From positions 744,001 through 808,000 of the forward strand of contig NZ_CP069792.1 of the NCBI RefSeq assembly GCF_016894245.1: a DNA stretch of 64,000 bases. Reading direction: 5' to 3'. The notes under the pieces are model-generated. The model was not told the DNA's origin and did not search any database. It was given only the letters and a program-made list of their open reading frames with translations. Position numbers and translations under genes: made by a program. Below are positions 9,642-18,018 of the stretch, in pieces. Within the stretch, counting starts at the first letter, position 1. Every line of letters starts with the position of its first letter. Source of the DNA: Corynebacterium kroppenstedtii. GTDB taxonomy: Bacteria; Actinomycetota; Actinomycetes; Mycobacteriales; Mycobacteriaceae.

Positions 9642-9914
9642 ATGCCGAAGTCAAAGGTAACTGAGTCCTCAGAGTCGAGGCCCGCGTCGTCATCGACGTC
9701 CACCCGTACCCCCGTCAAGCTCAACAATGCGTCCACCCCGCTGTGGTACCGCATCATCATGTTCGGCTTCATCATTGCTGGACTTCTATGGCTGGTGGTC
9801 AACTACATTGCTGGGCCGCAAATCCCGTTCATGCAGAACCTCAATGCATGGAACTACGCCATCGGTTTCGGGCTTTTCGTCGTCGGGCTCTTAATGACTA
9901 TGGGGTGGAAATAA
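9642..9914 (+). CDS. crgA: Cell division protein CrgA
   Basis: A 90-residue protein with a hydrophilic Ser/Thr-rich N-terminus and two transmembrane helices, of the CrgA family that recruits and stabilises FtsZ-associated division proteins in Actinobacteria. The family pattern [25 protein letters not shown], then the extracellular turn and the second helix ending in MTMGWK, is clear. I chose the ATG at 9642 (GAAAGG upstream); an upstream ATG at 9588 adds an unrelated stretch. In mycobacteria crgA sits near ppiA and cwsA, and here it is 4.3 kb from ppiA. It converges with the following gene. Confidence 0.93.
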   Translation: MPKSKVTESSESRPASSSTSTRTPVKLNNASTPLWYRIIMFGFIIAGLLWLVVNYIAGPQIPFMQNLNAWNYAIGFGLFVVGLLMTMGWK

Positions 9915-9943
9915 GCACAACTGCCTAACGGGCCCTAACGACC

Positions 9944-10552
9944 CTAGCGCAGCATTCCGGCCGACGCTGGATCGAGGGGTGCCAGGCCGCGAAGGGTCCA
10001 CATTTCTTTATTGCCGCTGTGCCGACGGTGGAATCGCATCTGCCACTCGGGGGGAATATCGCAGCGCCAAAAAGCATCGGGTGGGGCGTCTAGGGCGTGG
10101 ACCAGTAGAGCGCGCCCCAGCGATTGGTCGCTGACTGTGATGTACTCCCCTGGTTCTAGCCCGTCAGCCCAAGCCCCCACGCGGCCGATATAAGTGCGCA
10201 ACGATTCCCCGCCGTGCCCGACGTAGTCCGGGTTTGTCCTCCACTGCGCAATCTTCATTGGCGACACGAGAGGCAAAGGCTTTCCCGCCCACTCCCCCAC
10301 GTCCCACGGGCCCGGGTTGCCGACGAAAACGCGCGAAGGGGTGGGGCCGTCCGCGTCTTCTGCACACGAACCCGCGTCGTTAATATCACTGAATTCCTCG
10401 TAACGACGCAGCGTGTGCCGATAATCTGCCCACCGAACTGCATCTTCTGACGACGCGAATCGTGGCAGATGCGCGCTCGCGAGCGGTGCCGAGACAACGA
10501 TGAGCCGCACCACGTGGATAGGGGTGCGGCTCTGCCGATGAAAACGCCTCAT
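9944..10552 (-). CDS. Histidine phosphatase superfamily-like protein, catalytic motif degenerate
   Basis: A protein of about 202 residues from the ATG at 10552 (an alternative start lies at 10585). The layout resembles phosphoglycerate-mutase-type histidine phosphatases: an N-terminal beta strand (VVRLIVVSAP), a mid motif GGESLRTYIGRVGAW, and a late strand EYITVSDQSLGRALL. The canonical RHG motif at the start is replaced by VSAPLASAH, so ordinary phosphatase chemistry is doubtful. It converges with crgA. The family call rests on fold-level pattern only. Confidence 0.55.
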   Translation of the reverse strand: MRRFHRQSRTPIHVVRLIVVSAPLASAHLPRFASSEDAVRWADYRHTLRRYEEFSDINDAGSCAEDADGPTPSRVFVGNPGPWDVGEWAGKPLPLVSPMKIAQWRTNPDYVGHGGESLRTYIGRVGAWADGLEPGEYITVSDQSLGRALLVHALDAPPDAFWRCDIPPEWQMRFHRRHSGNKEMWTLRGLAPLDPASAGMLR

Positions 10553-10971
10553 GCTGAGATTATCCCACTGAGATCGTCCCACCACGAGGCGGCTTTTCCA
10601 TTAATGCAACGCATTGCCTTCTTGGCACATTGTGGTTGTGGCATGGTCACTCAATCACTGCGTGCTCTCTACAACTTTGTTGCCGGCCTCGTGGCCCGTA
10701 GGGGTGCAGTGAGATTCCTTCACCTCAAGAACGGAAAGTGATCTTCGGCGTACCGCAGCTCAGCGCATGTTAGCGAGCTGATTAGTGGGGCGTGTGAAGG
10801 CGTATGGGCACACACGTGCGCTGTGTTCATTGCTGTTCAACCCCACTTCTCATGGCCGGCCATGGAGCGTTCGAATTTGCTATGGTTACTTTCGGCCTTG
10901 ACGTGATGTCAAGCCCCCTTTCGTTGCTGCGCGGCTGTCCCGCGTGAAGCACGTGGGGCCTCCTATCAGCG

Positions 10972-11007
10972 ATGAAGGGGACCTCCAAATTTAACGGAAG
11001 GAGGTGA
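10972..11007 (+). promoter_or_regulatory. Possible leader micro-ORF and SD-sequestering hairpin of the 52-residue peptide gene
   Basis: An 11-codon frame (10972-11007) ends five bases before the peptide ATG, inside its Shine-Dalgarno sequence. ACCTCC at 10981-10986 is the exact complement of GGAGGT at 11000-11005, so the ribosome-binding site can be masked in a hairpin with a 13-base loop. Translating the micro-ORF would open it. That function is inference. Confidence 0.4.
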
Positions 11008-11011
11008 TGGT

Positions 11012-11170
11012 ATGGATAGGAAACCTATCCCCAGGGGCCGTAAAGGCTGGCTGAAAGGCATAAGCAAAGCCAGGGCCGTGATCGTCCGGATCCTCGCCCT
11101 GGCTTTGAAATATGGGCCTTTGGCTGGCCACTTAGCAGCTTTACTCGATCTGATCGAGAAACTCTGCTAA
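11012..11170 (+). CDS. Small cationic amphipathic peptide, leaderless-bacteriocin-like
   Basis: A 52-codon gene preceded by AAGGAGGTGAT, a perfect complement to the 16S rRNA 3' end, five bases before the ATG. The product begins with a Lys/Arg/Gly-rich segment (DRKPIPRGRKGWLKG) and continues as an amphipathic hydrophobic helix (about residues 21-50) ending in Cys. Net charge is about +8, with no signal peptide, no double-glycine leader and no lanthipeptide features. Size, charge and helix resemble leaderless class II bacteriocins of the aureocin A53 type, but I recognise no direct homologue. It is monocistronic, with its own terminator, and no transporter or immunity gene adjoins it. A toxic peptide of another kind is possible. 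Confidence 0.65.
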   Translation: MDRKPIPRGRKGWLKGISKARAVIVRILALALKYGPLAGHLAALLDLIEKLC

Positions 11171-11175
11171 GAGGG

Positions 11176-11225
11176 GTTTGCCCCGAGTAGGTCAACGTGT
11201 AGCCGCACGGTGGCCTACTTTTTTA
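11176..11225 (+). terminator. Rho-independent terminator of the small peptide gene
   Basis: AGTAGGTCA pairs with TGGCCTACT (one G-T wobble) around a loop of about 16 bases and is followed at once by a run of six T residues. It lies just after the peptide stop and supports an independently transcribed unit. Confidence 0.8.
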
Positions 11226-11463
11226 TTTCCTTACATCACCACCATACGGTGGTGTTGCTTCTCACAATAAGGTCTTCGTTGGTTGTCTGCAAGCTATGTT
11301 GACAACTAATTGGTTGTGTGTCAGCCGGTGTCGGTACAGACAGTTCACCTATCCCGATGATCCCACGGATATCTACCGGCACACACGATATGTCCACCAA
11401 TATGGCAACGCGTAGCTACGTATTGCACTACATAGCTACGCCGAACGGTTGTAGGGCCAGAAT

Positions 11464-12330
11464 TTAGGCCGCGACTTTTTCTTTCTCAGCCTGAACAGCG
11501 GCTTTGTGGATGGCCTTCTTGGACACCAACGCGGTACCAAATCCGATCACACCCCAAAAGATGCACTGGGCCATGAATGAATAGACGCGGAAATAGTAAA
11601 GATCATCTGCAGGGAACCCTGGGTAGACGATCTTCCCGTCCGGATCTGTCAGCGGGCGAGGTGTCTCAGAATTATGCCGACCAAACTCGTCGACGCTAGC
11701 CTGCAAATGCCCTAGAGGTGGGAGCAGCCGACTAAACGCGTACATGATGACAGCAAAAACGGCTGCCGAAATGAGGAAAGCAATCCATGAGTCCATGCGC
11801 GCGGACAAAGCCTTGTGCAGGAAAACAACCCCAATCATGACGATCACAGACACGATAATCATCGTGAGGAAGAGCCACGTGCGCTGTTTAATTGTGTCCG
11901 GGTTACCGATAGCGGGCGGATTCGACGGATACTTTAAGCAGGGAACGATGTAGAGACAGGCGAACATTGCAGCTGCAACACCGATGGCCGCACCACGAAT
12001 GTTAGTTGGCTTGGCGTACCGGAGGTACAAGCTGAACACAACCGCGTACAGCAAACCTAGCGCTAGTCCCATGAGAACCATGCCAGTACCGATACCCACG
12101 GTCGATTGAATTGTGCGGCTGAACAGTTCGGCTTCATCGCCACCATCGGTGGCAATACCAGCGGCTTTATCGAGGGCATCTTGCGCCTCGTCACGCCCTT
12201 CCTCGTAATCAATGGCCCGGCTGATGATGGGCTCTGCCCACAACCTGGCAAAGATGAAGGACAACAGTCCGGCCAGTAAACCAAAGCCCCCGCAGCGTAG
12301 AACGAATTGGCGTTCCATTTTTAACTCCAA
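11464..12330 (-). CDS. cbtA: CbtA family cobalt transporter subunit
   Basis: A 288-residue membrane protein of the CbtA family (predicted cobalt importer, found in cobalamin-regulated operons). About six helices are visible: an N-terminal one ending in FARLWAEPII, then MVLMGLALGLLYAVVFSLY, GAAIGVAAAMFACLYIVPCLKYPSNPPA, and three more. The motif LKYPSNPPAIG followed by RTWLFLTMI is typical. It lies downstream of cbtB (43 bases apart), behind a cobalamin riboswitch, which independently supports the assignment. An alternative start four codons in (MERQ) is possible. Confidence 0.9.
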   Translation of the reverse strand: MELKMERQFVLRCGGFGLLAGLLSFIFARLWAEPIISRAIDYEEGRDEAQDALDKAAGIATDGGDEAELFSRTIQSTVGIGTGMVLMGLALGLLYAVVFSLYLRYAKPTNIRGAAIGVAAAMFACLYIVPCLKYPSNPPAIGNPDTIKQRTWLFLTMIIVSVIVMIGVVFLHKALSARMDSWIAFLISAAVFAVIMYAFSRLLPPLGHLQASVDEFGRHNSETPRPLTDPDGKIVYPGFPADDLYYFRVYSFMAQCIFWGVIGFGTALVSKKAIHKAAVQAEKEKVAA

Positions 12331-12372
12331 ATATGGGCGTCCACCAGGTCAAACCTGATACCGACGCGAAGA

Positions 12373-12618
12373 TTAGTGGCAGGGGAATCCCAGGAAGTGG
12401 CGGGAATCGTGCACCCACTCGTGGATGTGCATGTCATTACCGAAGACACTGGTAGCGCCCTGATCGATACCAATGAAGTAGTACACCAACAAGCCAATAA
12501 CCAGTGCAGAGAACAACCACACAAATGATGACGGGACATCAATCGCTTCTGCAAGCGCACGTGCCGACGAACGCGATGGGGATGCGGGCTGGGCCGCACG
12601 AAGTGATGAATCGGTCAT
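12373..12618 (-). CDS. cbtB: CbtB family cobalt transporter subunit
   Basis: An 81-residue protein with one transmembrane helix (about residues 32-50) and a His-rich C-terminus (MHIHEWVHDSRHFLGFPCH), the metal-binding tail typical of CbtB. The start at 12618 has GGAAG upstream; a longer frame to 12708 would run into leader RNA. First gene of the cbtB-cbtA operon, under the upstream cobalamin riboswitch. Confidence 0.9.
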   Translation of the reverse strand: MTDSSLRAAQPASPSRSSARALAEAIDVPSSFVWLFSALVIGLLVYYFIGIDQGATSVFGNDMHIHEWVHDSRHFLGFPCH

Positions 12619-12693
12619 AATGAACACTTCCTCTTCCGGAAAATAAACAATACGTATTCCTACGCGAGTGTAGACCTCAACAATGAAAGTGAA

Positions 12694-12754
12694 GAAACGC
12701 CCTGGCATACGAGACCACGCGCCTGCCTGGGCGTTTCGTTATGGAGTAACAACA
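12694..12754 (-). terminator. Stable hairpin between cobalamin riboswitch and cbtB (possible attenuator)
   Basis: GAAACGCCC and GGGCGTTTC form a 9-bp stem, extended inside by TGGCA with TGCC. On the minus strand it is followed by a T/C-rich but interrupted stretch. Its place between the aptamer and cbtB suggests the riboswitch's expression platform; this is inference. Confidence 0.5.
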
Positions 12755-12929
12755 CTAGAAGAAAAGAATTTTCCTAGTTTGAGAAATTGTGATGGGCGTG
12801 AGTTAACCTCCGCCTACTTTCACAAGAGAAAAGAATATAGTTCAGCCAACAGCAGCAACTCCTTTTGATATGACGCGTAACAAAGAAAGTAAATACAAAA
12901 CGCGAGTATCTGGCTGCTTCGTTAAGCAT

Positions 12930-13105
12930 GCTCACAACCTGGGGTTTTCACCTCAGCGGATCCAATATTCGGATAGTTCCTGCCTGGAACGACCAGGTTG
13001 ACCAGGCGTACTACCCGACTGCTAACGAAGTCACAGTGGCGCGACCGCCCCGGATTCTCACCGGGTTCCTCATCGTCTTGTACACAACAACTGTAGACCT
13101 CATCC
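12930..13105 (-). promoter_or_regulatory. Cobalamin riboswitch upstream of cbtBA
   Basis: The minus strand carries the conserved elements in order: GAGGAACCCGGTGAGAATCC (about 13052-13071), GGGGCGGTCGCGCCACTGTGAC (about 13030-13051), and a B12-box-like AGTCGGGTAGTACGCCTGG (13002-13020), followed by paired segments. The order and spacing are those of adenosylcobalamin-type riboswitches. Its position ahead of cobalt transport genes fits feedback control by B12. The exact ends are estimates. Confidence 0.88.
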
Positions 13106-13206
13106 CCGCCTTTTGGTAGCCCAGACGCCGATTTTCATCGGGAAATACACCCAATTCGAGCGATTATCCCCCCACGGTCATGCCCCCGGTTACACGCCCA
13201 GCGCGC

Positions 13207-14070
13207 TTACGCCCCCAAAGCGGAATGAACCTGTGCGAGGTAGACCACCATCGCTCCACACCCGACCACAAATACAGCCACCGAGGCGGACAGCCGCGCA
13301 AGGAGCCTTCGTTGCAATCCACCGGAGCCACCCCACATGGCACCTCCAGCACCTCCGAGCAATGAGGTGCCACTCGACATCGAGCCAGCACCGTGCGCCA
13401 TACCAGCGGTTCCTAGACCAGCAGCGACGAACCGCCCTACACGGCGGCCTGGCCCGCGAACACCCGTCATGATGTGAGCGCCGTAGATCGCAACGGCCAT
13501 CAGTGCACCCGTCAACAATCCCCCAATATGACCCCACAATGAGATGCCTGGAGTTATTAATGAATACCCCAAGTTCACCACAATGAGGACAATAAGAGCT
13601 CTCATTTGCGGTTTATTGTTCACGTACATGCCTGCGGCAACAGCCATCAGGCCATAAATCACTCCCGATGCCCCCACAGTCAGTGACAATGGGTCGCGCC
13701 ACTGGATCATGGCAGCCGACCCGTAGCTTGTGCCCGCAAAAATGATCGCCATCGCCAGCGAACCGTAGGTGCGCTCAATACCGACCCCGAACACCCACAG
13801 CATGACCCCATTGAACAGGAGATGCGTCAGACCGGAGTGAAGAAAACTGAAAGTTAGCCCGCGGAGGAGAGCTTCGTTGTCGGGCGTCAGCGCGGGTAAA
13901 TACAACCACCACGACGCCGCCAAGGACGACTCATGCGTGTTGCCTTCCAGGGACCCGGATTGCACAACCGTCACCAGGTACACAACGATGCAGGCAATCA
14001 GCGCGCCCGAGGTCACAGGGGTTTGGCGAATCGTCCGTGTCAGCACGTCATCACACGTTACACGTACCAA
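13207..14070 (-). CDS. Rhomboid family intramembrane serine protease
   Basis: A 287-residue polytopic protein. The catalytic serine is in GASGVIYG (Ser136) and the histidine in SLWGHIGG (His181), with the oxyanion His/Asn in HLLFN (83-87). Six core helices lie between about residues 20 and 205; a Gly/Ser/Ala-rich loop and a seventh C-terminal helix (about 262-280) follow. It cleaves transmembrane substrates within the membrane; the substrate here is unknown. It follows ppiA on the same strand, as in related corynebacteria. The true start may be a few codons further in. Confidence 0.9.
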   Translation of the reverse strand: MVRVTCDDVLTRTIRQTPVTSGALIACIVVYLVTVVQSGSLEGNTHESSLAASWWLYLPALTPDNEALLRGLTFSFLHSGLTHLLFNGVMLWVFGVGIERTYGSLAMAIIFAGTSYGSAAMIQWRDPLSLTVGASGVIYGLMAVAAGMYVNNKPQMRALIVLIVVNLGYSLITPGISLWGHIGGLLTGALMAVAIYGAHIMTGVRGPGRRVGRFVAAGLGTAGMAHGAGSMSSGTSLLGGAGGAMWGGSGGLQRRLLARLSASVAVFVVGCGAMVVYLAQVHSALGA

Positions 14071-14177
14071 CGCAGTACACGTACCGAGACGCTACACGCA
14101 CTGACACGGCCGTCGCGTTACTCGTCGTTAGTCGTCGCGATAGTACACCGCCGACGACACAAAGCCGACGGCTCAAA

Positions 14178-14717
14178 CTAGTCCTCGACGATCTCCACGG
14201 AATCAATCACAATGTCGTCCAAGGGACGATCGAAGCGATCCGTCTTAGTTTCCGCGATCGTGTCGACGACCTTCTGGGAATCCGCATCGGTGACCTCACC
14301 AAAAATGGTGTGGTGGTTGTTCAGGTGCGGCGTCGGGGCGACGGTGATGAAGAACTGAGAACCGTTGGTGCCCGGGCCAGCATTCGCCATGGCCAACAAG
14401 TACGGGCGGTCAAACTGCAGTTCGGGGTGGAATTCGTCACCGAAGCGGTAACCGGGACCACCACGGCCTGTTCCCGTCGGATCCCCACCCTGGATCATGA
14501 AACCGTCGATGACGCGGTGGAAAATTGCGCCATCGTAGAATGGGCCCTCTTCTCCACCCGAAGCATTGCGCTCCGAGTAATCCTTCGTGCCCTTAGCCAA
14601 CCCGACAAAGTTATCGACGGTCTGGGGAGCATGATTACCGAAGAGGTCGATAGAAATATCGCCACGATTAGTGTGCAAAATCGCGGTTGCTGTCTTCTGC
14701 GTACTCACGACACTCAT
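14178..14717 (-). CDS. ppiA: Peptidyl-prolyl cis-trans isomerase (cyclophilin)
   Basis: A 179-residue cytosolic cyclophilin that speeds proline isomerisation during folding. The family motifs are clear: [66 protein letters not shown] with the active-site Gln/Phe pair, and HTIFGEV. There is no signal peptide. The position between the gyrA region and crgA matches Mycobacterium and Corynebacterium. It is divergent from the Lys/Ala-rich gene to its right. Confidence 0.96.
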   Translation of the reverse strand: MSVVSTQKTATAILHTNRGDISIDLFGNHAPQTVDNFVGLAKGTKDYSERNASGGEEGPFYDGAIFHRVIDGFMIQGGDPTGTGRGGPGYRFGDEFHPELQFDRPYLLAMANAGPGTNGSQFFITVAPTPHLNNHHTIFGEVTDADSQKVVDTIAETKTDRFDRPLDDIVIDSVEIVED

Positions 14718-14829
14718 TGTACGTAGTTACTAGACGAACCGCCCCCTCACCCCACTACAGTAGTAAAAGACACGTTATAAAGACCCGCCTCTGACCACGA
14801 AACCGGTAAGGAACCAATAAGGAAGAACC

Positions 14830-16428
14830 ATGAATTCGTCAGACACAACCATGTTTTTGCGCGCGGCACGCAACCTCTCCGATGCCCGCAAACAGCGAAA
14901 AGAGAATAAGGAAGCTCGCGACTTCGATCCCGTTGAGCGACTCGTTGAATACGCAAAAGCGAAGGAATCTAACCCCGGGAAACCGCGTGGTCAGAGCGAT
15001 AACGGTAAGGTAGATAAGAACGCCAACGATTCGTCCTCTGATAATTCCTCCGAGGCTAAGGGGAAGAAGGACAAGAAAGCGGCTAAGAAAGCTAAAAAGC
15101 AGGATAAGAAGAAGGACAAGAAATCGTCCTCCGAAAGCTCATCCAAGGAGAACTCGGCCATGTCAAAGAAGAAGTCCACTCTGGAGCAGATGCGCGCTTC
15201 AGCAAATCCCACTGCCGTGGCTGTCGTTGATCGCATCCGCGAAGAGAGCGAACGCGCTTATGACCTTGCATCCGACAAAGCGGATAAAGCTGGCAAGAAG
15301 TTAAATAAGGCCCGCGCCAAGGCAGAAAAGAAAGCTAAGAAAGTTCAGAAGAAGGCAGATAAGAAGGCCTCCAAGGCTCGGAAGCAGAACGCGAAGAAGG
15401 CCGATGCTCTCCAGAAGCGCGCTGAGGCTTTCCAAAAGAAGGCCACCGAGTTTGCGGAAAAGGCCACTGATAAAGCCAGCGATTTCGCGGACAAAGCTTC
15501 AGACAAAGCAAGCGAGTTCGCTGGAAAAGCCCAAGACACCGCATCCGACGTGAGGGGTAAAGCTGCGGAGACCGCCAGCAATGTTGCGGCCGCCGCGTCG
15601 AATAACCTGCCTGATTCCGTCAGCGATCGTCTGCCCGATTCCGTAACCGATTCACTGGATCAAGCAGCTGGGAAGAAGACGAAGCGCAGCAAGAAGCCTT
15701 TATTTATCGTCCTGTTCGTTGCACTCGTTGCCGGCGGTTGGGCCACGTACAAGTCTCGGTCCTCCAAGAACGTATCGACGGAACCGCCGAAGAACAATAA
15801 CGAGCCTCGCTTGGTGTACAAGACGGAAACCCCGACGTCGGACAATTCTGCTGGAAACACAGGGGACAAAGCGGAGCATGCCGGAGACAAGGCAGACGAT
15901 CCTACAGAGGACGTTCGAGCCGCGGCAGCTGAGAAAGCCGATCAGGCCAAGGAGAAAACCGACGAAGTCAAGGAAGCCGCTCAGAGCAAAGCTGAGGAGC
16001 TGAAAGACCGAGCCAAGGACAAGGCGGAGGATTTCAAAGCTTCTGCGTCCGACGCTGCCGATAGGGCTGCGGATAAAGCAGAGCAGGCTAAAGCTGATGC
16101 CAAGGACGCAGCTTCTCGCGCCGACGATAAGGCCGACGAGGTCAAGAAAGCCGCCCAGGATAAGGCGGAAGACCTGAAGAAAGAAGCTAAGGACGCCAAA
16201 GCTGAGGCAGATAAGAAGGCCAAAGACGCTAAGAAGTCCGGTCCCAAGAACAGCGCGCCGAAGAACAGCGCGCCACAGGCCCCTAGTGCCAAGGCTAAAG
16301 CTAGCAAAGGGTCCACTGGCAAAGGCAAGACGTCCAAGAACAACGGTGACCAGAAGAAAGGCAAGAATGGTAAGGGCAACTCCCAGAACGGAGCTGGCCG
16401 CCACGCTCTCAAGGACGACAAGAAATAG
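14830..16428 (+). CDS. Lys/Ala-rich repetitive membrane protein, possibly an enlarged CwsA
   Basis: A 532-residue protein of extreme composition. Residues 30-120 are Lys/Ser/Asp-rich; 130-260 are long A/K/E/D heptad-like repeats (KADKKASKARK, EKATDKASDFADKASDKAS) predicted to be helical. There is a single membrane helix at about 290-308 flanked by lysines (RSKKPLFIVLFVALVAGGWA), then a second repetitive domain (360-460) and a Lys/Gly/Asn tail. The repeats resemble LEA or apolipoprotein proteins. Its place next to ppiA and the layout helix-LPDS segment-basic patch-membrane helix-Pro-rich segment resemble mycobacterial CwsA (cell wall synthesis partner of CrgA), but at over three times the size. 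GGAAG precedes the ATG. Confidence 0.6.
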   Translation: MNSSDTTMFLRAARNLSDARKQRKENKEARDFDPVERLVEYAKAKESNPGKPRGQSDNGKVDKNANDSSSDNSSEAKGKKDKKAAKKAKKQDKKKDKKSSSESSSKENSAMSKKKSTLEQMRASANPTAVAVVDRIREESERAYDLASDKADKAGKKLNKARAKAEKKAKKVQKKADKKASKARKQNAKKADALQKRAEAFQKKATEFAEKATDKASDFADKASDKASEFAGKAQDTASDVRGKAAETASNVAAAASNNLPDSVSDRLPDSVTDSLDQAAGKKTKRSKKPLFIVLFVALVAGGWATYKSRSSKNVSTEPPKNNNEPRLVYKTETPTSDNSAGNTGDKAEHAGDKADDPTEDVRAAAAEKADQAKEKTDEVKEAAQSKAEELKDRAKDKAEDFKASASDAADRAADKAEQAKADAKDAASRADDKADEVKKAAQDKAEDLKKEAKDAKAEADKKAKDAKKSGPKNSAPKNSAPQAPSAKAKASKGSTGKGKTSKNNGDQKKGKNGKGNSQNGAGRHALKDDKK

Positions 16429-16506
16429 CATCAGCTTGACCATCCGGTCCACTCCCGACCCAATGCCCGATATACCTCCTAGAAACTTCCCTAGGTAGTC
16501 GGGTTT

Positions 16507-16539
16507 CCGCCATATCGCTCCGGCGTATGGCGGTTTTTT
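16507..16539 (+). terminator. Rho-independent terminator of the Lys/Ala-rich gene
   Basis: CCGCCATA (16507-16514) pairs perfectly with TATGGCGG (16526-16533) and is followed by six T residues. Confidence 0.88.
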
Positions 16540-16564
16540 GGGTTTTACGACAAATAATGTGTCC

Positions 16565-16740
16565 GCATGCCGGAAAACTGCGGGGGGATATGCGGGGTAG
16601 TTGGCAAAACTGCGGGGGGATATGGCCAAAAAATGGCCGAAAATTGACCATATACCCCCGCACTTTTATTCGGGGCGCATATCCCGGCGCACTTCCGAGC
16701 TCCAGGTGTAGCGTCCCCCGCAGTTTTTCCGTCTACCGGC
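16565..16740. repeat. Cluster of direct and inverted repeats (core AACTGCGGGGGGATATG)
   Basis: The 19-base string AAAACTGCGGGGGGATATG occurs at 16574-16592 and again at 16606-16624. Degenerate inverted copies follow: CATATACCCCCGCA (about 16651-16664), CATATCCCGGCGCA (about 16679-16692) and CCCCCGCAGTTTTTCCG (about 16716-16732). GGCCAAAAAATGGCC forms a local hairpin. The segment could fold into an extended structure; no coding sense is seen. Confidence 0.7.
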
Positions 16741-16893
16741 TCCTTCTTAAGTGCATAGGTGCTTCTGGCCCCAGGAATTGGGTCCTTCCTGGAGTTATAC
16801 GACCGAAGGCGGTGCGGACACCTTCCCGCGAGTTTCACTTATTGTTCATGTTTACGTCAGTGGGGTGTTAAAGAAGCTTGATACACCATACGT

Positions 16894-17985
16894 ATGGCAC
16901 AAGCACCTAGTCTCCCCACGAACCAGGCCGATGACAGCCAGGCCTGGACGTCTTCATCACAGTCTGATGCGGCTCGCACCACTCCCCCAGCGGGTCCGGA
17001 TCGAGGCACTCCTCCACACATTCAGCACGACGGGGGTGGCGTCAACCCTATGGCGGTCACAGCGTTACTCGGCGTGGCCACCGTCTTGCTGATTATCTTC
17101 ACTTTCACTGACAAGCAGGTCAGTGATGCTGTCATCAACCATGACAGCGTATTTGGCACGCTCTTCCAGTCCTACGGCGAGTTCCCACCGGCGGTGCTGG
17201 GCGCTCTGGCTATGCAGGTTCTTGCGGGATGTCTCCTCCGCTCCTCTCTTCCAGAAATCGCGCGAGGGCTCGGAAGCATTTTGCTCACGTGGGCTAGTTT
17301 CTTATCGATTCTTGGCTGGTCTGAGCAGGCTGAATCATATCGTCGTTCATGGAGTGCAAACCTTTCAGCCGGAACGCCCATCGGCGTGGCCAATAATGAT
17401 GATTCTGACACGATGAGCTGGTCTCAGTTCGCCCCTGCACTGTTTATGGCTATTGTCCTTCTTATTATCGTTTCGATGGTTGCGTGGTTGCTCATTCGAA
17501 ATCTGTCAGATGAGACCTTGCGCCTCATCGCCATCTCGGCTGTCGTTATGCTCGCAATAGTGTGGGCTGGGCATGGAATCAATGACCAAATGAAGGATTT
17601 GTGGGGTCGCTTCCGCCCCTATGAGGTTGATGCTGGAAAAGGGCCCTATCAGCCGTGGTATCACATTAACTTGCCTAATGGGCACCGCTCGTTCCCGTCC
17701 GGCCACACCCAAGAGGGCACTACTCTTGCAGCATTGGCCATCGTGTTACGCCCGCTCGGTGGCAAAGCCTGGCGGATTGCGTTGTGGGTCGGAACGGTGT
17801 GGGGAATTCTCATGGCAGCCAGCCGCGTGATCATCGGTGCCCACTGGGCTACGGACACGGTCGCCAGTTTCATCCTGACATACGGCCTTATTTTGGTCGG
17901 TTTATGGTTGACGACGTGGGTGGCCAAGCGCGTGAGCTCCACCACCATTTCTAACGACGCTGGTACGCCTGTTCCTACTTCCTAA
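16894..17985 (+). CDS. PAP2 superfamily phosphatase
   Basis: A 363-residue membrane protein with a hydrophilic N-terminus (residues 1-50) and about seven helices. The three phosphatase motifs are intact: Lys234 to Arg241-Pro242 (KDLWGRFRP), SFPSGH with His271, and SRVIIGAHWATD with Arg311, His317 and Asp321. Such enzymes dephosphorylate lipid or isoprenoid pyrophosphates at the membrane. It converges on the mevalonate operon, which makes undecaprenyl- or polyprenyl-diphosphate a reasonable substrate guess, but the sequence does not decide this. An internal start at about residue 53 would drop the disordered N-terminus. Confidence 0.85.
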   Translation: MAQAPSLPTNQADDSQAWTSSSQSDAARTTPPAGPDRGTPPHIQHDGGGVNPMAVTALLGVATVLLIIFTFTDKQVSDAVINHDSVFGTLFQSYGEFPPAVLGALAMQVLAGCLLRSSLPEIARGLGSILLTWASFLSILGWSEQAESYRRSWSANLSAGTPIGVANNDDSDTMSWSQFAPALFMAIVLLIIVSMVAWLLIRNLSDETLRLIAISAVVMLAIVWAGHGINDQMKDLWGRFRPYEVDAGKGPYQPWYHINLPNGHRSFPSGHTQEGTTLAALAIVLRPLGGKAWRIALWVGTVWGILMAASRVIIGAHWATDTVASFILTYGLILVGLWLTTWVAKRVSSTTISNDAGTPVPTS

Positions 17986-18018
17986 CGGGGTAGGACCTGC
18001 CAGCGAAGCTGGTAAAAC

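Noticed and set aside
11012..11170. PorA/PorH-type corynebacterial channel peptide
   Set aside because: Those peptides are acidic or near neutral; this one is strongly basic with a Lys/Arg-rich N-terminus.
12928..13119. Plus-strand 63-codon frame
   Set aside because: It lies opposite the cobalamin riboswitch and has no independent coding evidence.
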